Source: JBLHUT01 sp047629975 (GTDB lineage Bacteria > Pseudomonadota > Alphaproteobacteria > Rhodobacterales > Rhodobacteraceae). Taken from it: 34,847 bases of DNA. A program made the translations under genes and the position numbers. Every line of letters begins with the position of its first letter. Within the stretch, counting starts at the first letter, position 1. A model generated the notes under the pieces. The model did not search any database and had not been told where the DNA came from. It worked only from the letters and a program-made list of their open reading frames with translations. Positions 14,585 through 23,151 of this stretch are shown here, piece after piece. The stretch spans positions 1 through 34,847 of the forward strand of contig JBLHUT010000007.1 of assembly GCA_047629975.1 (NCBI GenBank), given 5' to 3'.

Positions 14585-15160
14585 ATGGCTGACCCAAAAA
14601 GATCAGGCGAGCCGGAAGAGCAGCTGGACATTACGCAATTGGCCGAAGAGGGCGCAGATATTGATCTGGACGCCGGATTTAGTGACCAAAGCGTAGAGAT
14701 CGCGGCGCTCACGGCAGAGCGTGATGACATGCGTGACCGGTTCATGCGCGCGTTGGCGGATGCGGAAAACGCCCGCAAACGTGGCGAGAAAGACAGGCGC
14801 GAGGCCGAGCAATACGGTGGCTCGCGCATGTCCCGCGACATCCTTCCGGTTTATGACAATCTGCGGCGCGCGTTGAATGCGGCCACAGACGAGCAAAAAG
14901 CGGCGGCGGCACCGATTATCGAGGGGGTCGAGTTGACCCTGCGCGAATTGGTCAGTGTGTTTTCAAAACACGGGATAACGCCGATTGTGCCCGAGGTCGG
15001 CGACCGGTTCGACCCGCAGGTGCATCAGGCAATGTTCGAAGCACCCCTTCCGGGGACCAAGGCAGGCGATATCATTCAGGTCGCCACCGAGGGCTTCATG
15101 CTGCACGATCGTTTGTTGCGCCCCGCACAGGTTGGCGTCTCGTCTACTCCCGCAAGTTAG
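14585..15160 (+). CDS. grpE: nucleotide exchange factor GrpE
   Basis: Exchange factor for the DnaK chaperone; 191 aa. An acidic, probably disordered N-terminus is followed by the long dimerising helix (LTAERDDMRDRFMRALADAE, about residues 41-60, and ENARKRGEKDRREA). The beta domain has GDRFDPQVHQAMFE and ends with GFMLHDRLLRPAQVGVS. Start: ATG at 14585 has AAGAGG 5 bases upstream; a GTG at 14579 is the alternative and would add two residues. It forms a heat-shock pair with hrcA. A terminator follows about 60 bp downstream. Confidence 0.95.
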   Translation: MADPKRSGEPEEQLDITQLAEEGADIDLDAGFSDQSVEIAALTAERDDMRDRFMRALADAENARKRGEKDRREAEQYGGSRMSRDILPVYDNLRRALNAATDEQKAAAAPIIEGVELTLRELVSVFSKHGITPIVPEVGDRFDPQVHQAMFEAPLPGTKAGDIIQVATEGFMLHDRLLRPAQVGVSSTPAS

Positions 15161-15220
15161 TTGCGAGGGGCTGGCGTGTTGCGCGGTCTCAGGGACCGTT
15201 TGCGCCGCTAGAAACCAGAT

Positions 15221-15256
15221 CAAAAAGGCCCGCACATTTGTGTGGGCCTTTTTCTT
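15221..15256. terminator. bidirectional intrinsic terminator between grpE and rnr
   Basis: An A-tract, then GGCCCGCACA, loop TTTG, TGTGGGCC and a T-tract. The stem pairs GGCCC with GGGCC and ACA with TGT around a two-base bulge. The flanking A5 and T5 tracts make it usable from both strands, serving convergent grpE and rnr. Confidence 0.8.
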
Positions 15257-15265
15257 GGCGATGCG

Positions 15266-17533
15266 TCAGGGGCGCGAACGGCTGACTTTGCGTTTGGTTT
15301 TATCGGCCTTGGCTTTGGCGTGTTTTGCCTTGCGACGGACGGGACGCCCCCGTTTGGCCGAGCCACCGCCAGACATTTGCTCATCTTCGATTTGCAGCAG
15401 GTCCAGAAGCAGGCCGCCGGTTACCGGCGTGGCCTCGGCCAGTCGCACAACAACACGTTGGCCCATCGAAATGATGCGACCGCTATCGGCCCCCATCAAG
15501 GTCTGGCTCTCGCGGTCGTGGTGAAAGAACTCGCGCCCCAGAGACCGGATCGGAACCAGCCCGTCGGCACCGGTTTCGTCGAGTTTCACAAACACGCCAA
15601 AACGGGCGATCCCACTGATCCGGCCAGAGAATTCGTTGCCGACCCGTTCGGAAAGATAGGCCGCAAGGTAGCGGTCGGTCGTGTCCCGCTCTGCCACCAT
15701 CGAGCGGCGCTCTGTCTCGGAGATATGTTCGCCGGTACGGTCAAGCACATCGGCCTCGGCGCTTGACAGGCCGTCCTTTTCGGGGTCGGGGCCCCAGCCG
15801 TGGGCGGTGATCAAGGCACGGTGTACGATCAGGTCCGCATAACGGCGGATCGGTGAGGTGAAATGCGCATAGACCTTGAGCGCAAGACCGAAATGGCCGA
15901 AATTTTGCGGTCCGTAATAGGCTTGGGTCATCGAGCGCAGGGTCGACAGGTTGATCAGTTCTGAAAACTCGCTGCCCGCAGCGGCGTTCAGAAGCTGGTT
16001 AAGGTGCCGTGTCTGCAAAACCTGACCTTTGGCCAGTGTGAACCCTGAAGCCTGTGCCGTTTCGCGCAAACTCTCAAGCTTTTCAGGGCTTGGTTCTTCG
16101 TGGTTGCGAAACAGCAAAGGGTATTTCTTTGCCGTCAGCGTTTCGCCCGCGCAAACATTTGCCAACACCATGAATTCTTCGATCAGGCGGTGGGCATCCA
16201 GCCTGTCCTTGAAGTTGACCGATGCGACGACACCCTTTTCGTCAAGCTCGATTCGCCGTTCGGGCAGATCAAGGTCAAGTGGCTGGCGGGCTTCGCGGGC
16301 GGTTCTGGTCGCGGCATAGGCCGCATAAAGCGGTTTGATCACTGTCTCGAGCAGCGGTGCGCACCGGTCGTTCACACGGCCTTCGATGGCGCTTTGAACT
16401 TCCTCGTAATGCAGCGATGCCGCAGAGCGCATGAGGCCGCGCACGAACTGGTGCCCGATCTTTTCACCCTGTGCCGACAGCCGCATCTTTAGCGCGATCA
16501 CAGGGCGGTCGACCCCTTCGTGTAGCGAACACAGATCGCCCGACAACGTGTCAGGCAGCATCGGCACGACGCGGTCGGGGAAATAGGTCGAGTTGCCGCG
16601 CTTGCGGGCCTCGATGTCCAGCGGGCTGCCGGGATGGACGTAATGGGCGACATCGGCGATCGCGACCCAGACGATATGCCCGCCCGGATTGTCGGCACCG
16701 GTATCGGGCATGGCAAAGACCGCGTCGTCGTGGTCGCGCGCATCGGATGGATCAATGGTCAGCAGCGCAATATCGCGCAGGTCGGTACGCGCGCCCAGCG
16801 TTGTGGGCCCGGCGGCATCGGCGGCGGCGATAACCTCGTCGGGGAAGTGATCGGGGATGCCGTGCTGATGGATGGCGATCAGGCTGACAGCGCGCGGCGC
16901 CGAAGGGTCACCCAGCCGTTCGACCACACGGGCCACGGGCAGGCCCATGCGTCCGCGTGCTCCGGTTTGTTCTGCCTCCACCAGTTCGCCGTCGCGGGCG
17001 TCGTTGGTGGCACCTGCGGGCACCTGCCATTGACGTTCGGTACCTTTGTCGATGGGGGTGATCCGCCCGCCTTCGGTGCCAGTGCGGAAAACGCCCAGAA
17101 CACGCTGCGGATTGGTGCCGATCCGGCGGATCAGCCGTGCCTCGTATTGATAATCCTCGTCGGTGACTTCGGTCAGACGGGCCAGAATTCGGTCGTCCTT
17201 TCCCAAGGCGGGGTCACCTTTTTTGGCGATAAACAGGATGCGGGGTGGCGGGCTGGTGCCGGTCCACTCAAGCGGATGCGCAAAAAGGTCGCCATCTGCT
17301 GACGGGGCATGGATCTGGATCACGCTGACGGGCGGGAGCCGGTCGGGGTCGCGGTAACTTTTGCCGCGTTTGGCCAGATGGCCCTCGGCTTCCAGCTCCT
17401 TGAGCATGCGTTTCAGGTCGATGCGGGCGGCGCCCTTGATCTCGAACGCCTTTGCGATATCGCGCTTGGCGGTCAGGGTGGGGTTATCGGTGATCCACTG
17501 GATCACCTGCGCCTTGGAGGGAAGGTTGCTCAT
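15266..17533 (-). CDS. rnr: ribonuclease R
   Basis: Processive 3'-5' exoribonuclease of the RNB family that degrades structured RNA; 755 aa. Order of domains: N-terminal winged helix (residues ~5-60), cold-shock/OB regions (~70-230), RNB catalytic domain with TIDPSDARDHDDAVF (catalytic acids Asp261, Asp267, Asp269, Asp270) and the AHFTSPIRRYADLIVHR block. A C-terminal S1 domain (EFSGRISGIARFGVFVKLDE) and a very basic Lys/Arg tail follow. The frame is open upstream to 17791, but that part is compositionally unlike the protein. The ATG at 17533 (MSNLPSKAQV) starts the helix-turn-helix correctly, although its ribosome-binding site is weak. Confidence 0.94.
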   Translation of the reverse strand: MSNLPSKAQVIQWITDNPTLTAKRDIAKAFEIKGAARIDLKRMLKELEAEGHLAKRGKSYRDPDRLPPVSVIQIHAPSADGDLFAHPLEWTGTSPPPRILFIAKKGDPALGKDDRILARLTEVTDEDYQYEARLIRRIGTNPQRVLGVFRTGTEGGRITPIDKGTERQWQVPAGATNDARDGELVEAEQTGARGRMGLPVARVVERLGDPSAPRAVSLIAIHQHGIPDHFPDEVIAAADAAGPTTLGARTDLRDIALLTIDPSDARDHDDAVFAMPDTGADNPGGHIVWVAIADVAHYVHPGSPLDIEARKRGNSTYFPDRVVPMLPDTLSGDLCSLHEGVDRPVIALKMRLSAQGEKIGHQFVRGLMRSAASLHYEEVQSAIEGRVNDRCAPLLETVIKPLYAAYAATRTAREARQPLDLDLPERRIELDEKGVVASVNFKDRLDAHRLIEEFMVLANVCAGETLTAKKYPLLFRNHEEPSPEKLESLRETAQASGFTLAKGQVLQTRHLNQLLNAAAGSEFSELINLSTLRSMTQAYYGPQNFGHFGLALKVYAHFTSPIRRYADLIVHRALITAHGWGPDPEKDGLSSAEADVLDRTGEHISETERRSMVAERDTTDRYLAAYLSERVGNEFSGRISGIARFGVFVKLDETGADGLVPIRSLGREFFHHDRESQTLMGADSGRIISMGQRVVVRLAEATPVTGGLLLDLLQIEDEQMSGGGSAKRGRPVRRKAKHAKAKADKTKRKVSRSRP

Positions 17534-17603
17534 GGGCGTTGGGTACCATGTTGGATGGGCCGGACGATAGCGAAAAAGGCAACAGCCGTGGGCCGTAAAC
17601 CGA

Positions 17604-18746
17604 TCAGGCGTTGAAATAGCTGTGCAGGATGCGTGAATAGATCGCCTTGAGCTGGTGAATCTGGGCGATTTCGACCCGTTCATCGACCTGATGCATGGAT
17701 TTCCCCACAAGACCGAATTCGACCACAGGGCAGTGGTCTTTGACAAACCGTGCATCCGATGTGCCCCCCGAGGTCGAAAGAACAGGCACAACGCCGGTTT
17801 CGGCGGTCACGGCGGCCGCAATCAGGTCGGAAAGCGCGCCAGGGGGGGTCAGGAAGCTTTCGCCCGAAACCTTGGTCCTGATCGAGAACGGGATGTCGGT
17901 GCTGTCGGTCACGGCGTTGGCCTGATCGGTCAACCACGCGATCAGTTCAGAGGAATGATGCGCGTCGTTGAAGCGGATGTTCACGGTCATCTTGCAATTG
18001 GCGGGGATGACGTTTGTCGCGGGATTGCCGGTGTCGATGGTTGTGATGGCCAAGGTCGAGGCGTCGAAATGCGCGGTGCCTTCATCAAGTGTGTGAGCGG
18101 AAAGGCGTGCGGCAAGTTGAGCAATCGCAGGAAGCGGGTTCTTGGCGCGATGCGGATAGGCGGCGTGACCCTGGATACCGGTGGCGGTGAAAAACGCGGT
18201 CATCGAGCCACGCCGCCCGATTTTCATCATCTCGCCCATGTGGTCGGGGCAGGTCGGCTCGCCGACGAGGCAGGCGGAAATGGCTTCGTGTTGGGCGTTC
18301 ATCCAGTCGAGCAGGGCAACGGTGCCGTCATAGGCATCGCCCTCTTCGTCGCCGGTAATCGCCAGAATGATCGCGCCGTCGGGGGGGGTGTCGCGCACAA
18401 AGTCTAGGGCTGCGGCGGCAAAGGCTGCGACACCGGATTTCATGTCGGTTGCGCCGCGCCCGTACAAAAAGCCGTCTTTTTCGGTTGCTGAAAAGGGGGG
18501 GTCTGTCCATGCATCAAGGTCGCCGACAGGGACCACATCGGTATGGCCGTTAAACCCGAAGGTTGCGGGATGTCCTTTTTTGCCCCAGCGGGCAAAGAGA
18601 TTGCAGACGTCAGCGCGATCCACGCGGGTGCAGGTGAAGCCGCCGTCGGTCAACAGTTTCTCCAGCAAGACCAGCGCGCCGCCCTCGGTCGGGGTAACGG
18701 AGGCACAGCGGATCAGATCGGCGGTAAGGATGGCAGGGTCGGTCAT
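17604..18746 (-). CDS. dapE: succinyl-diaminopimelate desuccinylase
   Basis: Zinc hydrolase that releases LL-diaminopimelate from its N-succinyl derivative, in lysine and peptidoglycan synthesis; 380 aa. M20 metallopeptidase motifs are present: GHTDVVPVGD (ligand His68, Asp70), GRGATDMKSGVAAF, the catalytic GDEEGDA, and GEPTCPDHMGEMMKIGRRGS. The C-terminal STSGGTSDARF and GLVGKSMHQVDE are also intact. The ATG at 18746 has AAAGGAG 7 bases upstream; upstream in-frame codons lack a site. The succinylase-pathway partner dapD is 1.5 kb away on the opposite strand. Confidence 0.95.
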   Translation of the reverse strand: MTDPAILTADLIRCASVTPTEGGALVLLEKLLTDGGFTCTRVDRADVCNLFARWGKKGHPATFGFNGHTDVVPVGDLDAWTDPPFSATEKDGFLYGRGATDMKSGVAAFAAAALDFVRDTPPDGAIILAITGDEEGDAYDGTVALLDWMNAQHEAISACLVGEPTCPDHMGEMMKIGRRGSMTAFFTATGIQGHAAYPHRAKNPLPAIAQLAARLSAHTLDEGTAHFDASTLAITTIDTGNPATNVIPANCKMTVNIRFNDAHHSSELIAWLTDQANAVTDSTDIPFSIRTKVSGESFLTPPGALSDLIAAAVTAETGVVPVLSTSGGTSDARFVKDHCPVVEFGLVGKSMHQVDERVEIAQIHQLKAIYSRILHSYFNA

Positions 18747-18909
18747 GGCGGGCTCCTTTGCGATGTGCATAGCGCGAGTTCCACGGGTCTGCAATTGGAG
18801 GGTGTTTGGGCCGTGTTCGGGTGTTGCTCCCGCCTGCTGGCACAGTTGGGCGTGGCGCTGCCTGTGGCAGCGCGGTCGGCACCCTGAGGAAGCTGTCGGG
18901 CTGTTGGTG

Positions 18910-19230
18910 TCAGTCGTAAAAGGGCGTCATCTGTGCGACAATGACCGAATTTTCCTCAAGCGCGCGGGCCATGAGGGTACGTTCATCTTCGGAAATGTCA
19001 TGACCTTCCTCGAGCCGTTCCTCAAGGGTGCCATAGCCGGACACATCAAGCGGGGCCATATCGGCCTGCTTGAGGATTGCCACAGTCTCGCGTACGGCTT
19101 CTGCCTCGTCGACGCCGCTGGAATAGCACATGAGCGCTGCTCCTGTCGCCTTGGCGGGCAGGCCGTCGCCGGTTTTACGGCCCACTTCGACGAGGAGCGT
19201 GTAGACGTGATGAGATGCGCGTTTTGCCAT
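18910..19230 (-). CDS. conserved small protein of unknown function
   Basis: I do not recognise the family. The 106-aa product is soluble, acidic overall, without membrane segment or signal peptide. It starts with a basic MAKRASHHVYTLLVEVGRK, has a Cys-containing GAALMCYSSGVDEAEAVRE segment suggestive of an alternating strand-helix fold, and ends with VIVAQMTPFYD. Codon use resembles its neighbours and the frame is clean, so it is probably real. The ATG has AAGG 9 bases upstream. It sits between dapE and the LOG-family gene on the same strand and could share their transcript. No function is proposed. Confidence 0.72.
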   Translation of the reverse strand: MAKRASHHVYTLLVEVGRKTGDGLPAKATGAALMCYSSGVDEAEAVRETVAILKQADMAPLDVSGYGTLEERLEEGHDISEDERTLMARALEENSVIVAQMTPFYD

Positions 19231-19293
19231 GCAGCGGCCTTAAGAGAGCTTGCGGTGATTTGCAAGCGGTGGTGAGAAACGGGCCCGGCGGCA

Positions 19294-20139
19294 TCACCTG
19301 CCGGGAAGGTCGTCGCGCCGTTCGCCTGCGCCTTGCCATTGGTCCATGGCTTCGACGGCCTCGGCGGCGGTTTCGACGAATTTGAACAGGTTGAGGTCAT
19401 CGGCACTGATGGTGCCGGCCTCTGCGAGAGCGTCGAAGTTCAGGATGCTTTCCCAGAACGCGCGCCCAAAGAGCAGGAAGGGGACCTTTTCCATCCGGCC
19501 TGTCTGGATCAGGGTCAGGGTCTCGAACATCTCGTCCAGTGTGCCGAAGCCCCCGGGAAAGACGGCGATGGCACGGGCCCGCATCAGGAAATGCATCTTG
19601 CGGATCGCGAAATAGTGGAAGTTGAAGCACAGCTCTGGTGTGACATATTCATTGGGAGCCTGCTCGTGGGGCAGCACGATATTAAGCCCGATAGAGCGCC
19701 CGCCCGCATCGATCGCGCCGCGGTTTCCGGCCTCCATAACGCCGGGGCCGCCGCCGGTGACGATGATGTCATCTGTGCCGCCATTGCTGATCGAGCGCAG
19801 GGTCATCAGCCGCGCAAATTCGCGGGCCTCGTCATAAAAGCGCGACAGATCCGCAAGGGTTTTGGTGCGGGCTGTGTGCTTGTCCACGGGGGCGGGAATG
19901 CGCGCGCCGCCAAACAGAACGATGGTGGTTTTCACACCGGCTTCTTCCATCAGCATCTCTGGCTTGAGCAGTTCGAGTTGCAACCGGACGGGGCGCAGCT
20001 CGGGACGGCACAGGAAGTCGTCGTCGGCAAAGGCCAGCGCATAGGCGGGGGCGCGCGTTTGAGGTGTATCAGGCACCTCGTGGGCAGTCTCGATATCCAG
20101 ATGCGCATCGCGGAAAGCGGTCTTGCGGTCGTCTTTCAT
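19294..20139 (-). CDS. LOG-family protein (TIGR00730-type, possible nucleotide phosphoribohydrolase)
   Basis: Rossmann-fold protein of the lysine-decarboxylase-like/LOG family, whose characterised members cleave cytokinin or purine ribotides; the substrate here is unknown. The 281-aa protein has a ~95-residue N-terminal extension, then TTIVLFGGARIPAP, the VTGGGPGVMEAGNRGA loop and the defining AVFPGGFGTLDEMFE (PGGxGTxxE) motif. The phosphate-binding and catalytic residues are in place. Start ATG at 20139 has AAGG 7 bases upstream; the frame runs upstream into dapD as antisense, which is rejected. It is divergent from dapD. Confidence 0.85.
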   Translation of the reverse strand: MKDDRKTAFRDAHLDIETAHEVPDTPQTRAPAYALAFADDDFLCRPELRPVRLQLELLKPEMLMEEAGVKTTIVLFGGARIPAPVDKHTARTKTLADLSRFYDEAREFARLMTLRSISNGGTDDIIVTGGGPGVMEAGNRGAIDAGGRSIGLNIVLPHEQAPNEYVTPELCFNFHYFAIRKMHFLMRARAIAVFPGGFGTLDEMFETLTLIQTGRMEKVPFLLFGRAFWESILNFDALAEAGTISADDLNLFKFVETAAEAVEAMDQWQGAGERRDDLPGR

Positions 20140-20160
20140 GGGGCGGCCTTTTCGGTTGGA

Positions 20161-20189
20161 TTGCACCGGCTTATCCTTGGGTCTATAGG
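20161..20189 (+). promoter_or_regulatory. putative promoter for dapD
   Basis: TTGCAC at 20161-20166 and TATAGG at 20184-20189 with a 17-base spacer, in the 91-bp divergent gap, about 40 bp upstream of the dapD ATG. The match to the sigma70 consensus is partial. Confidence 0.35.
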
Positions 20190-20230
20190 CGGGGGCGAGC
20201 AAGGCCCAAAACCGTACGGAGAGAAGCAAT

Positions 20231-21058
20231 ATGTCGAATGCAGCACTGGAAACCGCCATCGAAGCCGCTTGGGAGGCGCGCGATACGATTTCGCCCGCCA
20301 CCACCGGAGAAATCCGCGACGCCATCGAAGACACGCTGAACGCGCTGGATTCAGGCAAATTGCGGGTTGCTGAAAAGCAGGATGACGGCAACTGGCATGT
20401 GAACCAATGGGCCAAAAAGGCCGTTTTGTTGGGCTTTCGCATCAAGGATATGGAGCAGCACGAAGGGGGTCCGCAGGGCGCCGGCTGGTGGGACAAAGTC
20501 GACAGCAAGTTCAAAGGCTGGGGCGACAATCAGTGGAAGGCCGCCGGATTTCGCGCGGTGCCCAGCTGCATCGTTCGCAAATCGGCATTTATTGCGCCGA
20601 ACGTCATCCTGATGCCCTCTTTTGTGAACCTTGGTGCGTATGTTGACAGCGGCACGATGGTCGACACGTGGGCAACGGTCGGGTCGTGCGCGCAGATCGG
20701 CAAAAACGTGCACCTGTCGGGCGGCGTGGGGATCGGCGGCGTGCTGGAGCCGATGCAGGCCGGGCCGACCATCATCGAGGACAACTGCTTTATCGGGGCG
20801 CGCTCCGAGGTGGTCGAGGGTGTGATCGTGCGCGAAGGGGCTGTTCTGGGCATGGGCGTGTTCATCGGCCAGTCGACCAAGATCGTAGACCGTGAAACCG
20901 GCGAGTTCACGTATGGCGAAGTGCCTGCGGGCTCTGTCGTGGTGGCCGGGTCAATGCCGTCGAAAAACGGTGTAAATCTGTATTGCGCGGTCATCGTGAA
21001 AAAGGTCGATGCGCGTACGCGCTCCAAAACCTCGATAAATGATCTGTTGCGCGACTGA
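20231..21058 (+). CDS. dapD: tetrahydrodipicolinate N-succinyltransferase
   Basis: Transfers succinyl from succinyl-CoA to tetrahydrodipicolinate, committing to the succinylase branch of diaminopimelate/lysine synthesis; trimeric, cytoplasmic, 275 aa. N-terminal helical domain to about residue 100. Then a left-handed beta-helix with hexapeptide-type repeats follows (APNVILMPSFVNLGAYVDSG, TWATVGSCAQIGKNVHLSGG, and GPTIIEDNCFIGARSEVVEG regions). The C-terminus (VVAGSMPSKNG, LYCAVIVKKVD) is complete. GGAGAG lies about 8 bases before the ATG. It is monocistronic between a divergent promoter and its own terminator. Confidence 0.96.
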   Translation: MSNAALETAIEAAWEARDTISPATTGEIRDAIEDTLNALDSGKLRVAEKQDDGNWHVNQWAKKAVLLGFRIKDMEQHEGGPQGAGWWDKVDSKFKGWGDNQWKAAGFRAVPSCIVRKSAFIAPNVILMPSFVNLGAYVDSGTMVDTWATVGSCAQIGKNVHLSGGVGIGGVLEPMQAGPTIIEDNCFIGARSEVVEGVIVREGAVLGMGVFIGQSTKIVDRETGEFTYGEVPAGSVVVAGSMPSKNGVNLYCAVIVKKVDARTRSKTSINDLLRD

Positions 21059-21085
21059 TCTATCGCAGCCGATTGTAACAAACAC

Positions 21086-21116
21086 AGCCCGTCGGAGAGA
21101 TCCGGCGGGCTGTTTT
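21086..21116 (+). terminator. intrinsic terminator of dapD
   Basis: A 10-bp stem (AGCCCGTCGG with CCGGCGGGCT, one G-T wobble), a 6-base loop, then GTTTT. It lies 28 bp after the dapD stop and just before the convergent rlmN end. Confidence 0.8.
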
Positions 21117-21120
21117 GCGA

Positions 21121-22305
21121 TCAGATACCGGCTGAAACGTCTGCTGCAATCTGGGCGCGTGATTTGCGGGCACGCTCTGTCGCGGACTTGAGCTGACCGC
21201 AGGCGGCCATGATATCCTCGCCGCGCGGTTTGCGGATCGGCGAGGCGTAGCCTGCGTGATAAATGATATCGGCAAAGGCGCGGATACGGTTGTTCGAGGA
21301 CCGCTCGTAGGGTGCGCCGGGCCATTCGTTGAACGGAATGAGGTTGATCTTGGCGGGAATACCGCGGATCAGCTCGACCAGCCGGTGGGCATCCTCGTCG
21401 CTGTCGTTGACCCCTTTGAGCATGACGTATTCAAATGTGATCCGCTCGGAGTTGGACACTTTGGGATAGGTCCGCAAAGCCTCCAGCAGGGTTTCGATGT
21501 TCCATTTCTTGTTGATCGGAACCAGTTTGTCGCGCACTTCATCCGTTGTGGCGTGAAACGAAATTGCCAGCAGGCATCCGATTTGCTCGGCTGTTTTGGC
21601 AATTTCGGGCACAACGCCAGAGGTCGACAGGGTGATCCGGCGACGTGACAGGCTGATGCCTTCGGGGTCCATCGCGATTTTCATCCCGTCGCGTACGGCG
21701 TCGAAATTATAAAGCGGCTCGCCCATGCCCATCAGAACGACGTTCGACAACAGGCGGGTTTCGTCCTTGGGCGCACCCGGAAGCGGCCATTCACCAAGAT
21801 CGTCGCGCGCCAGCATGATCTGCCCAACAATTTCCGCACTGGTCAGGTTGCGCACCAGTTTCTGTGTGCCGGTGTGGCAGAACGAGCAGGTCAGCGTGCA
21901 GCCGACCTGTGACGAGATGCACAAGGTGCCGCGCGATTCCTCAGGGATGTACACGACCTCCACCTCGTGGCCGCCCGCGATCCGGACCAGATATTTGCGG
22001 GTACCGTCGTCAGAGACCTGCTTTGTCACGACTTCGGGAATTTCGATCACGAAATTCTCGGCCAGCAGCGTGCGGTAGGGCTTGGCAAGGTTTGTCATCA
22101 GCTCGAAGTCGCGCACGCCCCATTGATAAATCCACTGCCAGATCTGACCGACCCGCATTTTGGCCTGCCTTTCGGGTGTTCCGGCGGCAATCAGCGTGTC
22201 GCGCAACTGGGCACGGGTCTGACCAACAAGGTTGATCGGCCCGCCTTCGGGCAATTTGCGCGGGATGGTCAACATATCCTGCGTGATGGGGGCGCTGAGC
22301 GTCAT
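21121..22305 (-). CDS. rlmN: dual-specificity 23S rRNA (A2503) / tRNA (A37) C2-methyltransferase RlmN
   Basis: Radical SAM enzyme that methylates C2 of A2503 in 23S rRNA and A37 in some tRNAs; 394 aa. The Fe-S motif CTLTCSFC gives Cys136, Cys140 and Cys143, followed by HTGTQKLVRNL. Then come VLMGMGEPLYNFDAV, the ITLSTSGVVPEI segment, and the INLIPFNEWPG block. The C-terminal RGEDIMAACGQL supplies the methyl-carrying Cys, and the other catalytic Cys of the family also appears in place upstream. Cfr-type proteins share the fold, but the sequence reads as RlmN. The start ATG at 22305 has CAGGA upstream. The gene stands alone. Confidence 0.95.
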   Translation of the reverse strand: MTLSAPITQDMLTIPRKLPEGGPINLVGQTRAQLRDTLIAAGTPERQAKMRVGQIWQWIYQWGVRDFELMTNLAKPYRTLLAENFVIEIPEVVTKQVSDDGTRKYLVRIAGGHEVEVVYIPEESRGTLCISSQVGCTLTCSFCHTGTQKLVRNLTSAEIVGQIMLARDDLGEWPLPGAPKDETRLLSNVVLMGMGEPLYNFDAVRDGMKIAMDPEGISLSRRRITLSTSGVVPEIAKTAEQIGCLLAISFHATTDEVRDKLVPINKKWNIETLLEALRTYPKVSNSERITFEYVMLKGVNDSDEDAHRLVELIRGIPAKINLIPFNEWPGAPYERSSNNRIRAFADIIYHAGYASPIRKPRGEDIMAACGQLKSATERARKSRAQIAADVSAGI

Positions 22306-22417
22306 GGCTATGGTCCTGATACGGGGTTGGCCGCGCTATAGTCTATTTCCACAGCGAAATACAGCCCCCAAGCCACATGCAGGAGGAAACCAGCCGTCGG
22401 TGCGCCGCCAAGGTCGG

Positions 22418-22438
22418 CCCGTTGCCTGAAACAACGGG
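22418..22438. terminator. weak hairpin downstream of the IalB-family gene
   Basis: CCCGTTG pairs with CAACGGG around a 7-base loop directly after the stop codon of the leftward gene at 22440. On the minus strand no U-tract follows; on the plus strand TTTA follows. It may be a Rho-assisted or processing hairpin; low confidence. Confidence 0.3.
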
Positions 22439-22439
22439 T

Positions 22440-22979
22440 TTACTTGGAGCAGCGTTTTTCAGCCTCTTCGAGTGCGGCGGTGAACCCCAGAAGCGAAAAG
22501 GTATCTTTTGTCTGGGTGCCGCGTTGCGAGCGCGCGGTCAGCGATGCCTCGGAGCCGCGCCGCATGGCGGCCACGATTCTGGCGTCTTCCTCGACCGAGG
22601 CGGGCCACGCATATTCCCCTTCGGTGAAAAGATCGAAAGAGGCATCGGCAATTTCAAGCGTCACCTTGGAGCCACCTGCAAACGGGTAGCCGCCGGTAAA
22701 TGATACCTCGCCGCGCACGTTGTCGTTGGGGCGGTGGCTGACGAACAACAAAATGTCGCCTCGCCGCACCGCAACCACGCGACCGTCTTTTGTGTTGACG
22801 GTTTCCTTGGGTGCCGAAACGCTCCAGCATTCTGCGGGGTCGCCTTCGACAAAAACGCTCCAGTCTGTTTTGGCGGCCACCTGATTGACCGAGGTCTGTG
22901 CCGTGGCAATAGATGTCGATGCCGCAACAGTCAGAGCGAGAAGAGCGGCAAATGCCGATGATTTTTGGAATGGGGTCAT
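22440..22979 (-). CDS. invasion-associated locus B (IalB) family exported protein
   Basis: Periplasmic or exported protein of the IalB family, 179 aa. N-terminal signal peptide: basic start, hydrophobic core AFAALLALTVAAS and probable cleavage after ATAQ. The mature part has the family arrangement: VNQVAAKTDWSVFVEG followed by a Cys (AECWSV), RRGDILLFVSHRP, GYPFAGGSKVTLEI, FDLFTEGEYAWP, and the near C-terminal RGTQTKDTFSLLGFTAALEEAEKRC. The two Cys could form a disulfide. The role of IalB homologues outside Bartonella is unknown, so the name implies no pathogenicity. ATG at 22979 has GGAGG 10 bases upstream; a GTG at 22988 is an alternative. Confidence 0.85.
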   Translation of the reverse strand: MTPFQKSSAFAALLALTVAASTSIATAQTSVNQVAAKTDWSVFVEGDPAECWSVSAPKETVNTKDGRVVAVRRGDILLFVSHRPNDNVRGEVSFTGGYPFAGGSKVTLEIADASFDLFTEGEYAWPASVEEDARIVAAMRRGSEASLTARSQRGTQTKDTFSLLGFTAALEEAEKRCSK

Positions 22980-23077
22980 GTTGTGCACAGCCTCCAGCTG
23001 TTCCTGCCTCTGGATTTTGCCATCTGGCCTTGTTGTCCGGCCGCTGATTGGCGAAAGTGAAATGGATCGCTAGGGGG

Positions 23078-23105
23078 ACAATAGCGTAAGAAACCGGTTT
23101 TGCAA
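23078..23105 (-). promoter_or_regulatory. putative promoter for the IalB-family gene
   Basis: On the minus strand TTGCAA (23100-23105) is followed after 16 bases by TATTGT (23078-23083), about 95 bp upstream of the start. Partial consensus match only. Confidence 0.3.
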
Positions 23106-23151
23106 AAGCCCTGACAACCGAAATTTGTGCAAGCCTTCAGGAGTGTGATTT

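Noticed and set aside
17534..17791. N-terminal extension of RNase R by 86 residues
   Set aside because: The extra residues are Ser/Arg/Cys-rich and unlike RNase R; the winged helix begins right after the ATG at 17533, and the extension lies opposite the dapE 3' end.
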